A stretch of DNA of 16,062 bases, from positions 1 through 16,062 of the forward strand of contig JAQTYS010000031.1 in NCBI GenBank assembly GCA_028688175.1. The letters run 5' to 3'. A program made the position numbers and the translations under genes. Positions 1 to 8,302 of this stretch are shown here, piece after piece (position 1 is the stretch's first letter; every line of letters begins with the position of its first letter). This stretch comes from Methanothrix sp. (GTDB taxonomy: Archaea > Halobacteriota > Methanosarcinia > Methanotrichales > Methanotrichaceae). The notes beneath the pieces are model-generated. The model was not told where the DNA came from, ran no database searches, and saw nothing but the letters and a program-made list of their open reading frames with translations.

Positions 1-539
1 GGCCCCACAACCTTTCCGTAAAGCCTCATCTCATTTTTTATGTAATTGGCGAACTCTTCTTCGGTCTGTGGCAATTCCGAATTTTCGCTGCTCGCAGAGT
101 ACTGGACGACAACTACCGGTATGCCTACCTCAGTCATCTTCTCGATGGCATCTTTGAAATAAAGAGAGATGGCTACCTGTATTCCTTTGCTGAGGAGATC
201 CTCGACATTTGGATCCTGCACTGACGAAATGGATGGAATATCCCTCAGCTCAGGAGCCACCTTATACGCCCAGGGCATAGAACTTGGCACTGCACATGTG
301 GCTGATACCTTATCGATCTGATTCAAAACCAGCAGCTTTTCGTATCCCTGGCCGGTTAGAGAAGCTGCACGGGTCACATTGGCGGGTATTTCTACAGTTC
401 GTCCAAGAACGTCTGTTATTTGCACAGTTTTTTGTACAGTCAAGTTTGCCGGCTGAGGTTCATCTCCGAAGGAGACGATCGTCAGCATTAGAATGGCAGC
501 GATGAAACATATGCTAATGATCTTCAGTTTGTCTGACAT
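1..539 (-). CDS. ABC transporter substrate-binding protein (FecCD/BtuCD-type importer 2), 3' end beyond window
   Basis: This open frame starts at ATG 539 and runs off the left edge, giving about 179 residues of the N-terminal part. Residues 1-25 form a signal peptide: a short charged start (MSDKLK), then a hydrophobic run, without a lipobox. Around residues 39-52 is the segment ITDVLGRTVEIPANVT, the usual first strand of BtuF/FepB-type binding proteins. Later segments VEDLLSKGIQVAISL and GIPVVVVQYS fit the same fold. The gene lies 38 bp after the ATPase of importer 2, so it is the extracytoplasmic receptor for that permease and ATPase. A GAGG motif lies about 10 bases before the ATG. The ligand cannot be read from sequence; a vanadium, molybdenum or iron chelate is inferred only from position. 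Family call secure, ligand unknown. Confidence 0.85.
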   Translation of the reverse strand, partial: MSDKLKIISICFIAAILMLTIVSFGDEPQPANLTVQKTVQITDVLGRTVEIPANVTRAASLTGQGYEKLLVLNQIDKVSATCAVPSSMPWAYKVAPELRDIPSISSVQDPNVEDLLSKGIQVAISLYFKDAIEKMTEVGIPVVVVQYSASSENSELPQTEEEFANYIKNEMRLYGKVVG

Positions 540-577
540 ATCCCTAAACCTCATCATAAAATAGTCCGAATTTCGCT

Positions 578-1366
578 CTAACTTTTAAGCATGGGCACAG
601 TGATCTTTCTTCCGATATCGCCTCCCAGGTAAACCACCCTGATATCTGATCCATATGCTCTTTTCAAGTTGTCCTCAGTGATGACCTCATCAGCGCTTCC
701 CATCTCCATGAAACATCGGTTCTTCATGATTCCCACTTTTTTAGAGGCCATAAAGGCATGGTCTGGAAAGTGAGAGGTCATAATCAGGGAGATGCCTTTT
801 TGCGCCAGCTTTCTGGTGATCTCTATGATGTGGATCTGGTGGCTTATATCAAGGTGCGATGTGGGCTCGTCCAAAAGCAATATCCTCGGCTCCTGAGCCA
901 GGACGCGCGCCAAAAGAACCATCTGCATCTGGCCACCGCTGAGCTGCGTATACGGCTTATCTTTGATGTCCTCGATGTCAGCCATCTTGATCGCTTCCTC
1001 AGCGACGGTATAGTCCTTTTCCGAAGGGACTGAGATCATGCGAAGGTGTGGTGTTCGCCCCATTATCACCACCTCCAGAACTGTGTACGGAAATGTGGGA
1101 GTGTGTATCTGTGGAATGAAGCCGACATTCCTGGCCAGCATCGGTTGACTCATTTGAGATATCTCGTGGCCGTTGATCCGGATGCTGCCGCTTCTAAGCC
1201 TGTACAAATTGCACAGGCAGCGCAGCAGAGTGGATTTTCCAGTTCCATTTGGACCGAGGATGCAGAAAACGTCTCCTTCACCTAACGAAAAGGAGATGTC
1301 CTCAAAGACATTTCTTTTTCCATTGTAGGAGAATGTGGCATTGCTTACTTCGAGTTTTGCACACAT
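578..1366 (-). CDS. ABC transporter ATP-binding protein (FecE/BtuD-type), importer 2
   Basis: This is the 262-residue cytoplasmic ATPase that powers importer 2. Walker A is GPNGTGKST at about 38-46, the signature is LSGGQ at 142-146, Walker B with the catalytic glutamate is ILLLDEP at about 162-168, and the switch histidine is in TSHF near 199. I start it at ATG 1366, which overlaps the permease stop by one base (TAATG). A longer frame upstream to 1474 would add 36 residues that only overlap the permease 3' end and look unlike any ABC N-terminus. The protein has the FecE/FhuC/BtuD order of motifs and the usual length of about 255-270 residues. Expression is probably coupled to the permease. 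Confidence 0.92.
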   Translation of the reverse strand: MCAKLEVSNATFSYNGKRNVFEDISFSLGEGDVFCILGPNGTGKSTLLRCLCNLYRLRSGSIRINGHEISQMSQPMLARNVGFIPQIHTPTFPYTVLEVVIMGRTPHLRMISVPSEKDYTVAEEAIKMADIEDIKDKPYTQLSGGQMQMVLLARVLAQEPRILLLDEPTSHLDISHQIHIIEITRKLAQKGISLIMTSHFPDHAFMASKKVGIMKNRCFMEMGSADEVITEDNLKRAYGSDIRVVYLGGDIGRKITVPMLKS

Positions 1367-2586
1367 TATGACCAGCCTTCCCTGCTCTTCTTCAGCAAAT
1401 ACAGGAATATCGGCGCTCCGATGATGGAGGTGACAATGCTCACCGGGATCTCCCCTGCAGTCAGGTTTCGACATATGATATCCACCAACAGCATGTACGA
1501 TCCGCCGATCAGTATGGCTGCCGCCATCAGTTTCCTGTGATCAGGGCCTACAAGCATCCTACCGATGTGAGGTATGACCAGACCAACCCATCCTACGAGG
1601 CCGCTGATGCATACGGCTGATGCAGTTATCAGGGTCGCACAGAGGATGACGAGCGCCCTGAGCCTGCCCGTATCGATGCCGAGAGCCCTGGCCTCTTCGT
1701 CGCCCATGGAAAGAACGTTTAAACGCCAGCGAATCAGGTACAGGACGGACATGCTTATCAGAAGCACAGGAGCCGTGATGTACACATCCTTCATGGAAGC
1801 CCTGGCAAAGGACCCCATCAGCCAGAAAACGATGTCCGGAAGTTTAGTGTAGGGATCTGCCACGTACTTGAAGAGAGACGTGATCGCCGAGAAAAGGGCT
1901 CCCACGATGACGCCTGACAGCACCAGGACCAGGGTGGGATTGCTCCTGTAAATTCGGCTGATCATAAAGGTCATGGCCACTGCCAGCATGCCGAATCCAA
2001 AGGCGAAGAGCTGTATTACGTAGCTGTTCTGGTCGAGCAATATTCCCAGAGCTGCACCCACTCCTGCACCTGCCGAGACTCCCAGGATGGACTCAGAGAC
2101 AAGAGGATTTCGAAAAGTCCCCTGAAATGTCGTCCCTGACACTGCCAGCCCGGATCCCACGAGAATGGCCACCAACGATCTGGGAAAACGCACTTCCCAA
2201 ACGACGGTCTCCATTACCGGGGGCCAGGTATGATATATCGGATGAACAAGTGAGGCCATCATATCAAAAAAGCTGGCAATAAATCCTGAGATATGTGGCA
2301 GTGAATGCTGCCATGGAGTAAATACGGCGGCAGGCCAGCTTAAAAAACCCACGACCTGATCGATGAAGCCTGCCAGCAGTATCATCAATATCGTAAAGGG
2401 ATCGATGTCATACCTTCCGATAAATAGCGAAGTGAAAAAGACGGCCAAAAAAAGCGCGACAAGCACCAGTTTGATCTGAAGATCCGCATTAATTGGCTTT
2501 GCGGCCCAATGTTCCGAAGACAAATGTGCCCGAGACCAATTGCCAAAATATCTTTTGATAGTTTCTATGCTCCATTGAATCCACAT
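1366..2586 (-). CDS. FecCD-family ABC permease, importer 2, with enlarged extracytoplasmic loop
   Basis: This 406-residue polytopic membrane protein is the permease of importer 2. FecCD/BtuC hallmarks are present: WEVRFPRS near 130-137, RNPLVSESILGVSAGAG near 159-175, the cytoplasmic coupling segment GDEEARALGID, and GWVGLVIPHIGR before the last membrane spans. It is longer than the usual 330-350 residues. The excess is a hydrophilic N-terminus of about 35 residues and an enlarged segment between the first span (about 38-56) and WEVRFPRS, roughly 45 residues longer than in the other permease of this operon. It begins 23 bp after the NifN-like gene, with AAAGG 7 bases before the ATG, and ends in a TAATG fusion with its ATPase. 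Confidence 0.92.
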   Translation of the reverse strand: MWIQWSIETIKRYFGNWSRAHLSSEHWAAKPINADLQIKLVLVALFLAVFFTSLFIGRYDIDPFTILMILLAGFIDQVVGFLSWPAAVFTPWQHSLPHISGFIASFFDMMASLVHPIYHTWPPVMETVVWEVRFPRSLVAILVGSGLAVSGTTFQGTFRNPLVSESILGVSAGAGVGAALGILLDQNSYVIQLFAFGFGMLAVAMTFMISRIYRSNPTLVLVLSGVIVGALFSAITSLFKYVADPYTKLPDIVFWLMGSFARASMKDVYITAPVLLISMSVLYLIRWRLNVLSMGDEEARALGIDTGRLRALVILCATLITASAVCISGLVGWVGLVIPHIGRMLVGPDHRKLMAAAILIGGSYMLLVDIICRNLTAGEIPVSIVTSIIGAPIFLYLLKKSREGWS

Positions 2587-2609
2587 ACAATAACCTTTCT
2601 AGCACTCCT

Positions 2610-3959
2610 CTAACAGCCCTCGTACTGGGCCCAATTTATCTTCTTGGAACGAAAGGCCGACTCCCAGTCGTTTCCTATCTGCTCGAGCATATTGAGCATC
2701 CCCTGGTAGCCCAAATATTCTTTGTCCAGATAGGTCACCCTGTTTGTGGGAGAAAGCAGATCAAAGGATAGCTTTATTCCCAGCTCCTCGGAAAGGTATC
2801 TCTCCCATGATGAGCCCAGGACAGCATCGACTTCGCAGCGTTTTAGAGCCTCTTTGATCTGATATCCGTCTACGCCGAAGGCCACCTTTGGAGAGATGCC
2901 CATGCGGTTTAATTCTTCATCCAGCAGTACTTTTGCTTTCTCATTCTCAGAATGCAGCAATATCACCTCAGGGATCATCTCCAGCTCTTCAAAGAGCATC
3001 CTGACCATTCCGATGCCAATCGTGGCATCGACCGATAGTGCTACCCTGCAGTTGCGATACCTCGGAATGATCATCAGCCCGCGCCTGCGAAGGATATCCA
3101 CCACTTTTTTCTCACCATGTTTGATCAGTTCTGCGGCCTTATCCTCCGCCCCAAAATAAGACCCAAGGGCTCCAAGCCATTGACTTGTGTTCTTGAGGCC
3201 AACTGGCAGAGGGATATCTGAGAGGATTAGCGGAATTCCGAATCTGTCCTGAAGAGTCCGTGCGAGGCCGATTCCCACATCGTGGCTTAGGAGCAGGTTG
3301 GCAGATGCAGATGAGGCCCGGTTCAGATTGCTCAGGGAGCTGTCACATGTAAAAACAGTCTGAACAGATACACCCAATATACAGAGGGTGTTTTTAACCC
3401 ACTCGAGGTCCGCCCACCATGTCGGATTCGAGCTGGCCTGTGGTGCTATGATATTGACGCTTTTTGGAGTAGTGAATGCGGGCTTCGGATTAATGAATGA
3501 ACTTAATGATTCCAAAGCCAGTTCCATGCCATCATAGCTGCTGCCATGAAAACCGCCGGCGGTTACTGGTATGAGCTTTGCTTTGACCTGTGGCTGCATA
3601 AACCTGCATATTCCCTCAAGATCCTCGCCGATGATATCAGACGCACAGGTGCCAACGACAAACATCACCTTTGAGTGGAAGGTCTCATCCGTCTGAGCAA
3701 TCAGGTCCTTGAGTTTTTCCGAGGCGCCCATTACAATATCCGATTCAAACAGCCTGGTGCAAGAGACCTTTCGTTTTGTGAAACTGATCTCGTGATGGTC
3801 GTAGGCGTTGGCCACTGTTGCCGAGCACCCCTGAGGAGAATGAAGGACTATGCTCACATCCAGCATTCCGGCAATAATGTTAGCAACTCCTTCAAGGGCA
3901 CATCCGACTATCGGATCCTTGCTATATTTACAGTCCTCAAACTCTAGCTGTTCATACAA
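2610..3959 (-). CDS. NifN/NifK-like nitrogenase component 1 beta-type protein (vnfN-position)
   Basis: This 449-residue protein belongs to the NifK/NifN side of the nitrogenase component 1 superfamily. It keeps three cysteines at the P-cluster ligand positions of NifK: C20 (GCALEG), C45 in SPQGC (instead of the usual GSQGC), and C105 in GTCASDIIGEDLEG. The C-terminal GYQGMLNMLEQIGN matches the family end. Its ATG lies inside the end of the partner NifE-like gene (16-bp overlap), so the two are probably translated together and form a heterotetramer. By position it takes the role of vnfN, helping to build or hold the vanadium cofactor before transfer to VnfDGK. The divergence from ordinary NifN leaves open that it forms a separate nitrogenase-like enzyme. 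Family sure, exact role not. Confidence 0.82.
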   Translation of the reverse strand: MYEQLEFEDCKYSKDPIVGCALEGVANIIAGMLDVSIVLHSPQGCSATVANAYDHHEISFTKRKVSCTRLFESDIVMGASEKLKDLIAQTDETFHSKVMFVVGTCASDIIGEDLEGICRFMQPQVKAKLIPVTAGGFHGSSYDGMELALESLSSFINPKPAFTTPKSVNIIAPQASSNPTWWADLEWVKNTLCILGVSVQTVFTCDSSLSNLNRASSASANLLLSHDVGIGLARTLQDRFGIPLILSDIPLPVGLKNTSQWLGALGSYFGAEDKAAELIKHGEKKVVDILRRRGLMIIPRYRNCRVALSVDATIGIGMVRMLFEELEMIPEVILLHSENEKAKVLLDEELNRMGISPKVAFGVDGYQIKEALKRCEVDAVLGSSWERYLSEELGIKLSFDLLSPTNRVTYLDKEYLGYQGMLNMLEQIGNDWESAFRSKKINWAQYEGC

Positions 3960-5521
3960 CTTCCCCGCCTCCTAGATTCTGCATAGATGGTACAATCAGG
4001 AAGGTCCTGCGATAGCTTGGGCGTCAAAGATTGAGCTGACATGAGGCCCCCCTCTTTAGGGAACACGATTTCCTTCATGAGCGAACTGCGCTCTCTAAAG
4101 CTGTATTCCAGGGCAGTCTGGATGCATTTCGCCACTTTCAGCGCACCTCGATAGCCAAAACGGGGACGGTTCAATATGGCATTCAGATCCACCAGGGGAA
4201 TATGAGGAAAGCTCAGAGATGAGCCAAAATAAACAGTCGATTGAGGGTCCAGCTCGCCAAGAAAGTCCAGCAATTCCTCTTCAGTCTGTCTCATGGATTC
4301 ATATTTGCCGAATGCGAGGGTACCTTTGGTGATCAATATCTCTGGGTCCAGGCCGGTCTCAAGAAGATAATCTATGCTGGTCTGCCTGGCCTGCGTGCTC
4401 CAGGGATGGAAGTTGTAGATGATGACCCGCATCCCAAAATCGCGCTCCAGCATATGCGCAATTGATAGCGATTTTATTGCATCATGACCTTCAACAATCG
4501 CCGTTTTTCCAGTGATATATTTCCTGGCTTTTTCGAACTCGTCTTTTATCTCTTCATATTCCCTTCTCATCAGATCCTGGGCTTCCTTCTCACGCCCAAG
4601 TTGTCTGGCTGTGCCCTCAAGCCAGAGCTGTGTGGCCTTGATTCCATAAGGAAGGATGGTGGAGTTGAGAGGCGTGCCATATTTATCCCGCATAGCAGTC
4701 CCAATGGCATAGCCTATGTCAAGACATAATGTGCAATTGACAGCAACGCTTGGGGCCTGTTTGAGTTCATCAAATGAGCAGTTTCCTGCAATGACTGAGT
4801 GGACATCGCTTCCCAGCCCATGTATCAATCGCACAAGCTCCTTGACGTCCGTTGCTACCTCTGTTCTCTCCGGACCCATCTTTCCGCCTACGATGTTCAC
4901 AAAGTTTGATAGCTTTGCACGGCTCTCATCAGTGGGCAAGTCCATTAACTCTGTTATCTTTTTGAATACCAGATCAAAACCGCTGCGATATTCGCCAGCA
5001 AAACCCTCGCAGTGAATGGTCATTATCCTGCAATCAACCTCAGACCTCACGCTCTCAACAACAGCATCGATGTTGTCTCCAATGATCCCGGTGGCGCAGC
5101 TCGATGCCACAAAGATTATGTCCGGACTGTATTTTTTTTCGACCTCCTGGATGGCGCTTCTAAGCTCCTTGCCACCTCCGTAAATGATCCTGCGCTCGTC
5201 GAAATTGGTGCTCACCACCGCTTCATAAGGCGACCCGCTGTTCCTGCAGTTAGTCAGCTTGTATGCCTGTTTCACTCCAAAAGCACAGCCGCTGGGGCCG
5301 TGAGTGATGACTATCGAGTTTCGAATTCCACTGAGTATTTTCATTGCGGTCCAGAATTTGCAATGCCGGGTGTGGCTGCCCTGCAAACTGGTCTTGATTT
5401 TTCCTTCTTTTGCCAGGCGATAAAGCTCGCTCAGGTGTCCATAAAATACTATGCTGTTTGAAAATGCGGTGCTTTCAGGCATGATGCCCCCCATACGTCT
5501 GTATAAATAGCTTTTATTCAA
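3944..5521 (-). CDS. NifE-like nitrogenase component 1 alpha-type protein (vnfE-position)
   Basis: This 525-residue protein is alpha-type nitrogenase component 1. The three cluster-ligand cysteines are C54 (RHCKF), C79 (HGPSGC) and C142 (SSCATGIIGDN). C263 in VNCTLCLDIGYA aligns with the cofactor-ligating cysteine of VnfD (C257). The VnfD cofactor histidine H423 is replaced by N447 in VDLNAILNRPRFGYRG; an asparagine there is what I recall for NifE scaffolds, which argues against a standard catalytic NifD. It is longer than most relatives: after the usual end near residue 475 there is a tail of about 50 residues containing C510 and C522. The flanking sequence around the first two cysteines is unlike canonical NifE/VnfE. 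It follows the methyltransferase by 38 bp and overlaps its beta partner by 16 bp. Likely a V-cofactor scaffold; a distinct nitrogenase-like complex is the alternative. Confidence 0.82.
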   Translation of the reverse strand: MNKSYLYRRMGGIMPESTAFSNSIVFYGHLSELYRLAKEGKIKTSLQGSHTRHCKFWTAMKILSGIRNSIVITHGPSGCAFGVKQAYKLTNCRNSGSPYEAVVSTNFDERRIIYGGGKELRSAIQEVEKKYSPDIIFVASSCATGIIGDNIDAVVESVRSEVDCRIMTIHCEGFAGEYRSGFDLVFKKITELMDLPTDESRAKLSNFVNIVGGKMGPERTEVATDVKELVRLIHGLGSDVHSVIAGNCSFDELKQAPSVAVNCTLCLDIGYAIGTAMRDKYGTPLNSTILPYGIKATQLWLEGTARQLGREKEAQDLMRREYEEIKDEFEKARKYITGKTAIVEGHDAIKSLSIAHMLERDFGMRVIIYNFHPWSTQARQTSIDYLLETGLDPEILITKGTLAFGKYESMRQTEEELLDFLGELDPQSTVYFGSSLSFPHIPLVDLNAILNRPRFGYRGALKVAKCIQTALEYSFRERSSLMKEIVFPKEGGLMSAQSLTPKLSQDLPDCTIYAESRRRGSCMNS

Positions 5522-5559
5522 ATGGCAAAGATCTTTTGGAGAATCTTAGGGATAGTTTT

Positions 5560-6399
5560 TTAGAAGATGCACGATTCGTGAGCGCGCCAACATATCACCG
5601 CAGACATTCCTGGCTCCTTGACCTTGCCGTTTTCAGACAGTTCAATGAAGTATTCTCTGATGGTCTTCTCCATCTCCTGCGTCACGGGGATGCGTCTTTC
5701 AAAGAGAGATTTTATATGCATGACTTTATCTTCGACAGATCTCTCGTAGGTGTATTCAATAATAGAAACATTGGGCTTTCTACCCTTGCTATGGAGAATG
5801 CTGAAAATCAATGGATATTCACTTATCGAAGGCCACTTATCATCGCAGCCGGTTACCCGTTTCCACAATATATCGACGTGTTTATTGCTGTTTGCTACAT
5901 TGGCGACTATGCAGCAATATCCTCTTGACGCCTCTTCCATTCGTTGCAACTGATGCCATACATCACGAAAAATCCAGAGCACAAGAGAGCTTATCACCAG
6001 GTCGTATCTGCCGGAGATGCTTTCAAGATCGACATCCTGCCATGTGCTTTTGAGAATGCAAAAGTTGGTGATCCCAGCTCTGTGCGCATTTTCTCTGATT
6101 TTATCGACCATGCCAGGGGCAGGCTCTACTGCATCAATCCTCCTGATCTTCCTGCTGAAAGGAATGATAAACGTCCCAGGCCCTGCTCCGATGTCCAACA
6201 CAGCAGACTGTGGCGTCAGCACCCTGCTCCAAAGAGCGCCCAGAACCCTTCTACCGTACTCGAAATCATTGGAGCTGCGGGCATTGGAGAAGTCCGCAGC
6301 CCTTTTGCTCCAGTACTCCCGGTCATTGCTGCCGGATCGCATGGTCTCTGTATATCGCTCATAGTTCTTCTCCCAGATATTCTCCCAGTTCACTTCCAT
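5560..6399 (-). CDS. Class I SAM-dependent methyltransferase of unknown substrate
   Basis: This 279-residue protein has the Rossmann-type methyltransferase core: motif I VLDIGAGPG near 67-75, the acidic end of strand 2 in DAVEPAPGM near 89-97, and motif IV YDLVISSLVLW near 132-142. The N-terminal WENIWEKNYERY and REYWSKRAADF segments resemble small-molecule methyltransferases that carry a capping helix. The C-terminal half (from about 190) ends in GMSAVICWRAHE. It starts two bases after the ATPase of importer 1 and sits before the NifE-like gene, so it is certainly in the operon. Its substrate is not visible. Candidates, all inference, are a metal-binding small molecule carried by the importers or a cofactor intermediate. 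Confidence 0.85.
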   Translation of the reverse strand: MEVNWENIWEKNYERYTETMRSGSNDREYWSKRAADFSNARSSNDFEYGRRVLGALWSRVLTPQSAVLDIGAGPGTFIIPFSRKIRRIDAVEPAPGMVDKIRENAHRAGITNFCILKSTWQDVDLESISGRYDLVISSLVLWIFRDVWHQLQRMEEASRGYCCIVANVANSNKHVDILWKRVTGCDDKWPSISEYPLIFSILHSKGRKPNVSIIEYTYERSVEDKVMHIKSLFERRIPVTQEMEKTIREYFIELSENGKVKEPGMSAVICWRAHESCIF

Positions 6400-6401
6400 T
6401 C

Positions 6402-7226
6402 TCAGTCAACTCCTAGAGCTTTTCCCAGGAGCTTCTTTTCAGGAACAACTCCTGATCTTGAACATCCAGCCGGCCCCGCAGATACCGAAGGAACAACCAC
6501 TGGCATCCGGTCTCGGCCCATGTAAACTTCTGCATCCACACCATACACCTCCCTAATCATCTCCTCAGTCAAAACCTCATCTGGGGGACCTACGTCGAAG
6601 ATCCTGCCCATATTCATGACCACCATGTTATCGGCATATCTGGCTGCCAGGTTAAGGTCATGAATGGCCACAAGAGTGATCATATTCCTATCACGGGTCA
6701 CCTTCTTTATCAAATTGAATATCTCAATCTGCCTGCAAAGGTCCAGGCTGCTCGTGGGCTCATCCATGAGAAGTACCTGAGGCTCTCTTATCAGCGATTG
6801 GGCGATGGAGACCATCTGCTGTTGTCCCCCGCTCAAGTGGTTCAACTGCCTGGTGGACAGATCCGCTATACCCAAGTCATCCAAGATCCCAAAAACCATC
6901 TGGAGATCTTCCGGACTCACCCTCCAGGAAAGGAAATGATGCCTTCCAAGGAGCACAGCTTCGAGTACAGTTAAAGAAATGGGAGAGCCGCTATCCTGAG
7001 GGAGGTAGCTTACATGCCTTGCAGCGCTGCCATCATCAATTCTTTCGCCGTTAAGAAAAATGCTTCCCTGGTGTTTGAACAGTCCTGCGATGCACTTTAG
7101 AAGTGTGGATTTGCCTGTTGCATTAGGACCGATTATCGCGGTTAGAAATGGCTCAAATTCCAGGTTTATCTCTTGAAGAACTGACTTATTGCCATATCCA
7201 AAAGACAGATTGCAAACATTGAGCAT
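6402..7226 (-). CDS. ABC transporter ATP-binding protein (FecE/BtuD-type), importer 1
   Basis: This 274-residue ATPase energises importer 1. Walker A is GPNATGKST at 33-41, signature LSGGQ at 131-135, Walker B VLLMDEP at 151-157 followed by TSSLD, and switch histidine H189 in AIHDLNLA. The start ATG 7226 shares one base with the permease stop (TAATG), a coupling also seen in importer 2. The last 35 residues or so form a Pro/Gly/Ser-rich tail after the usual VYGVDAEVY strand and differ from the tail of the other ATPase. The methyltransferase begins two bases after its stop. Confidence 0.93.
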   Translation of the reverse strand: MLNVCNLSFGYGNKSVLQEINLEFEPFLTAIIGPNATGKSTLLKCIAGLFKHQGSIFLNGERIDDGSAARHVSYLPQDSGSPISLTVLEAVLLGRHHFLSWRVSPEDLQMVFGILDDLGIADLSTRQLNHLSGGQQQMVSIAQSLIREPQVLLMDEPTSSLDLCRQIEIFNLIKKVTRDRNMITLVAIHDLNLAARYADNMVVMNMGRIFDVGPPDEVLTEEMIREVYGVDAEVYMGRDRMPVVVPSVSAGPAGCSRSGVVPEKKLLGKALGVD

Positions 7227-8302
7227 TACCAGTGTCCCTCCTTTCTGGTCAGGATGAGTGCTAGAAAGAACGGTATCCCTATAAATGATGTGATTATCCC
7301 TATTGGAAATATGCTCCCCGGGACTATCATCTTGCTCCCCACTGATGCTGCCGACAGAAGAAGCGCCCCACTCAGAGCGGAAAGCGGTAGAAAAAACCTC
7401 TGGTCCTCTCCTACAAGTATTCTGGATATATGAGGGGCGACCAGGCCCACAAAACCTATGGTCCCCACAAAGCAGACGGCTGTTGCAGTGATCAATGAGA
7501 CGCCTAAGAATACCTTCAATCTGAGCTTGCTTACATCTATTCCCAGGCTCTGGGCCTTGCTATCACCCAGACGGTATGCGGTGAGCTTCCATGCGTCGCC
7601 TGCAAACATCGGTATCAGCAGGACTAAGATGGCAGTAACGATTGCCAGCTTTGGCCATGTGGCCTTCATCAGGCTACCAAACAGCCAGAAGATCACTGAT
7701 TGAAGCTGAGTTTCTGATGCCGTATATTCCAGCAGAGCCACAAGAGCATTGAACAGGAACAAGAGAGCTATTCCTACGAGTATTATGGTCTCTGTCTGGT
7801 TCTTTCTTCCTCTGGCCAGCATGTAGATGATCATACAGGAGATCAGCGAGAAGAGGAAGGAATTCAGAGGCAGAAGGAACTCCTCAGCATAGGGAACTAT
7901 CCCTGCACCCAGTATCATCGCAAGGGCTGCACCAAAACCTGCAGCCCCCGATATCCCCAGTGTATACGGGCTGGCCAGGGGGTTGCCGAGAATCGTCTGC
8001 ATCTCAGCTCCAGCAACCCCCAGGGAGGCCCCTACCACAATGGCCATTAGAGCTACAGGCAGCCTTATGTCCCAAACTATGATGCTCCCCATGAGTGGGC
8101 TCGAATCAGGCCTGAATATAGCCTGGATCACGTCATTCATGGAAAGCCAGGCAGGGCCCGTCATGATATCAATAAAAAAGGTTATGATCAGGGCCCCGAT
8201 CACGCCGATCAGGCAGATCAGCTTTCGCCTGGTGATATGGTCGTAGGCATTCCTGGATGTCGTTCTCATATCCATCACAAGGCTTAAATGGATGCGATCC
8301 AT
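7226..8302 (-). CDS. FecCD-family ABC permease, importer 1
   Basis: This 358-residue membrane protein is the permease of importer 1. It has the FecCD/BtuC marks WDIRLPVALMA near 77-87, GNPLASPYTLGISGAAGFGAAL near 105-126, the coupling segment GDSKAQSLGID, and GFVGLVAPHISRILVG before the last spans, with about nine to ten hydrophobic segments in all. The chosen ATG 8302 overlaps the binding-protein gene by 19 bp and has GGAG 11 bases upstream; a second in-frame ATG at 8275 would drop nine residues and is possible. Family members import iron chelates, cobalamin, or, in the Haemophilus MolBC case, molybdate/tungstate. Its substrate here is unknown. Confidence 0.93.
   Translation of the reverse strand: MDRIHLSLVMDMRTTSRNAYDHITRRKLICLIGVIGALIITFFIDIMTGPAWLSMNDVIQAIFRPDSSPLMGSIIVWDIRLPVALMAIVVGASLGVAGAEMQTILGNPLASPYTLGISGAAGFGAALAMILGAGIVPYAEEFLLPLNSFLFSLISCMIIYMLARGRKNQTETIILVGIALLFLFNALVALLEYTASETQLQSVIFWLFGSLMKATWPKLAIVTAILVLLIPMFAGDAWKLTAYRLGDSKAQSLGIDVSKLRLKVFLGVSLITATAVCFVGTIGFVGLVAPHISRILVGEDQRFFLPLSALSGALLLSAASVGSKMIVPGSIFPIGIITSFIGIPFFLALILTRKEGHW

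Noticed and set aside
1367..1474. Upstream extension of the importer 2 ATPase to 1474
   Set aside because: The 36 extra residues overlap the permease 3' end in another frame and show no ABC features; ATG 1366 forms a TAATG fusion, the same arrangement as in importer 1.
5944..6525. Plus-strand open frame of 193 codons
   Set aside because: It is opposite the methyltransferase and ATPase genes, has a Pro/Ser/His-rich composition, and shows no domain.
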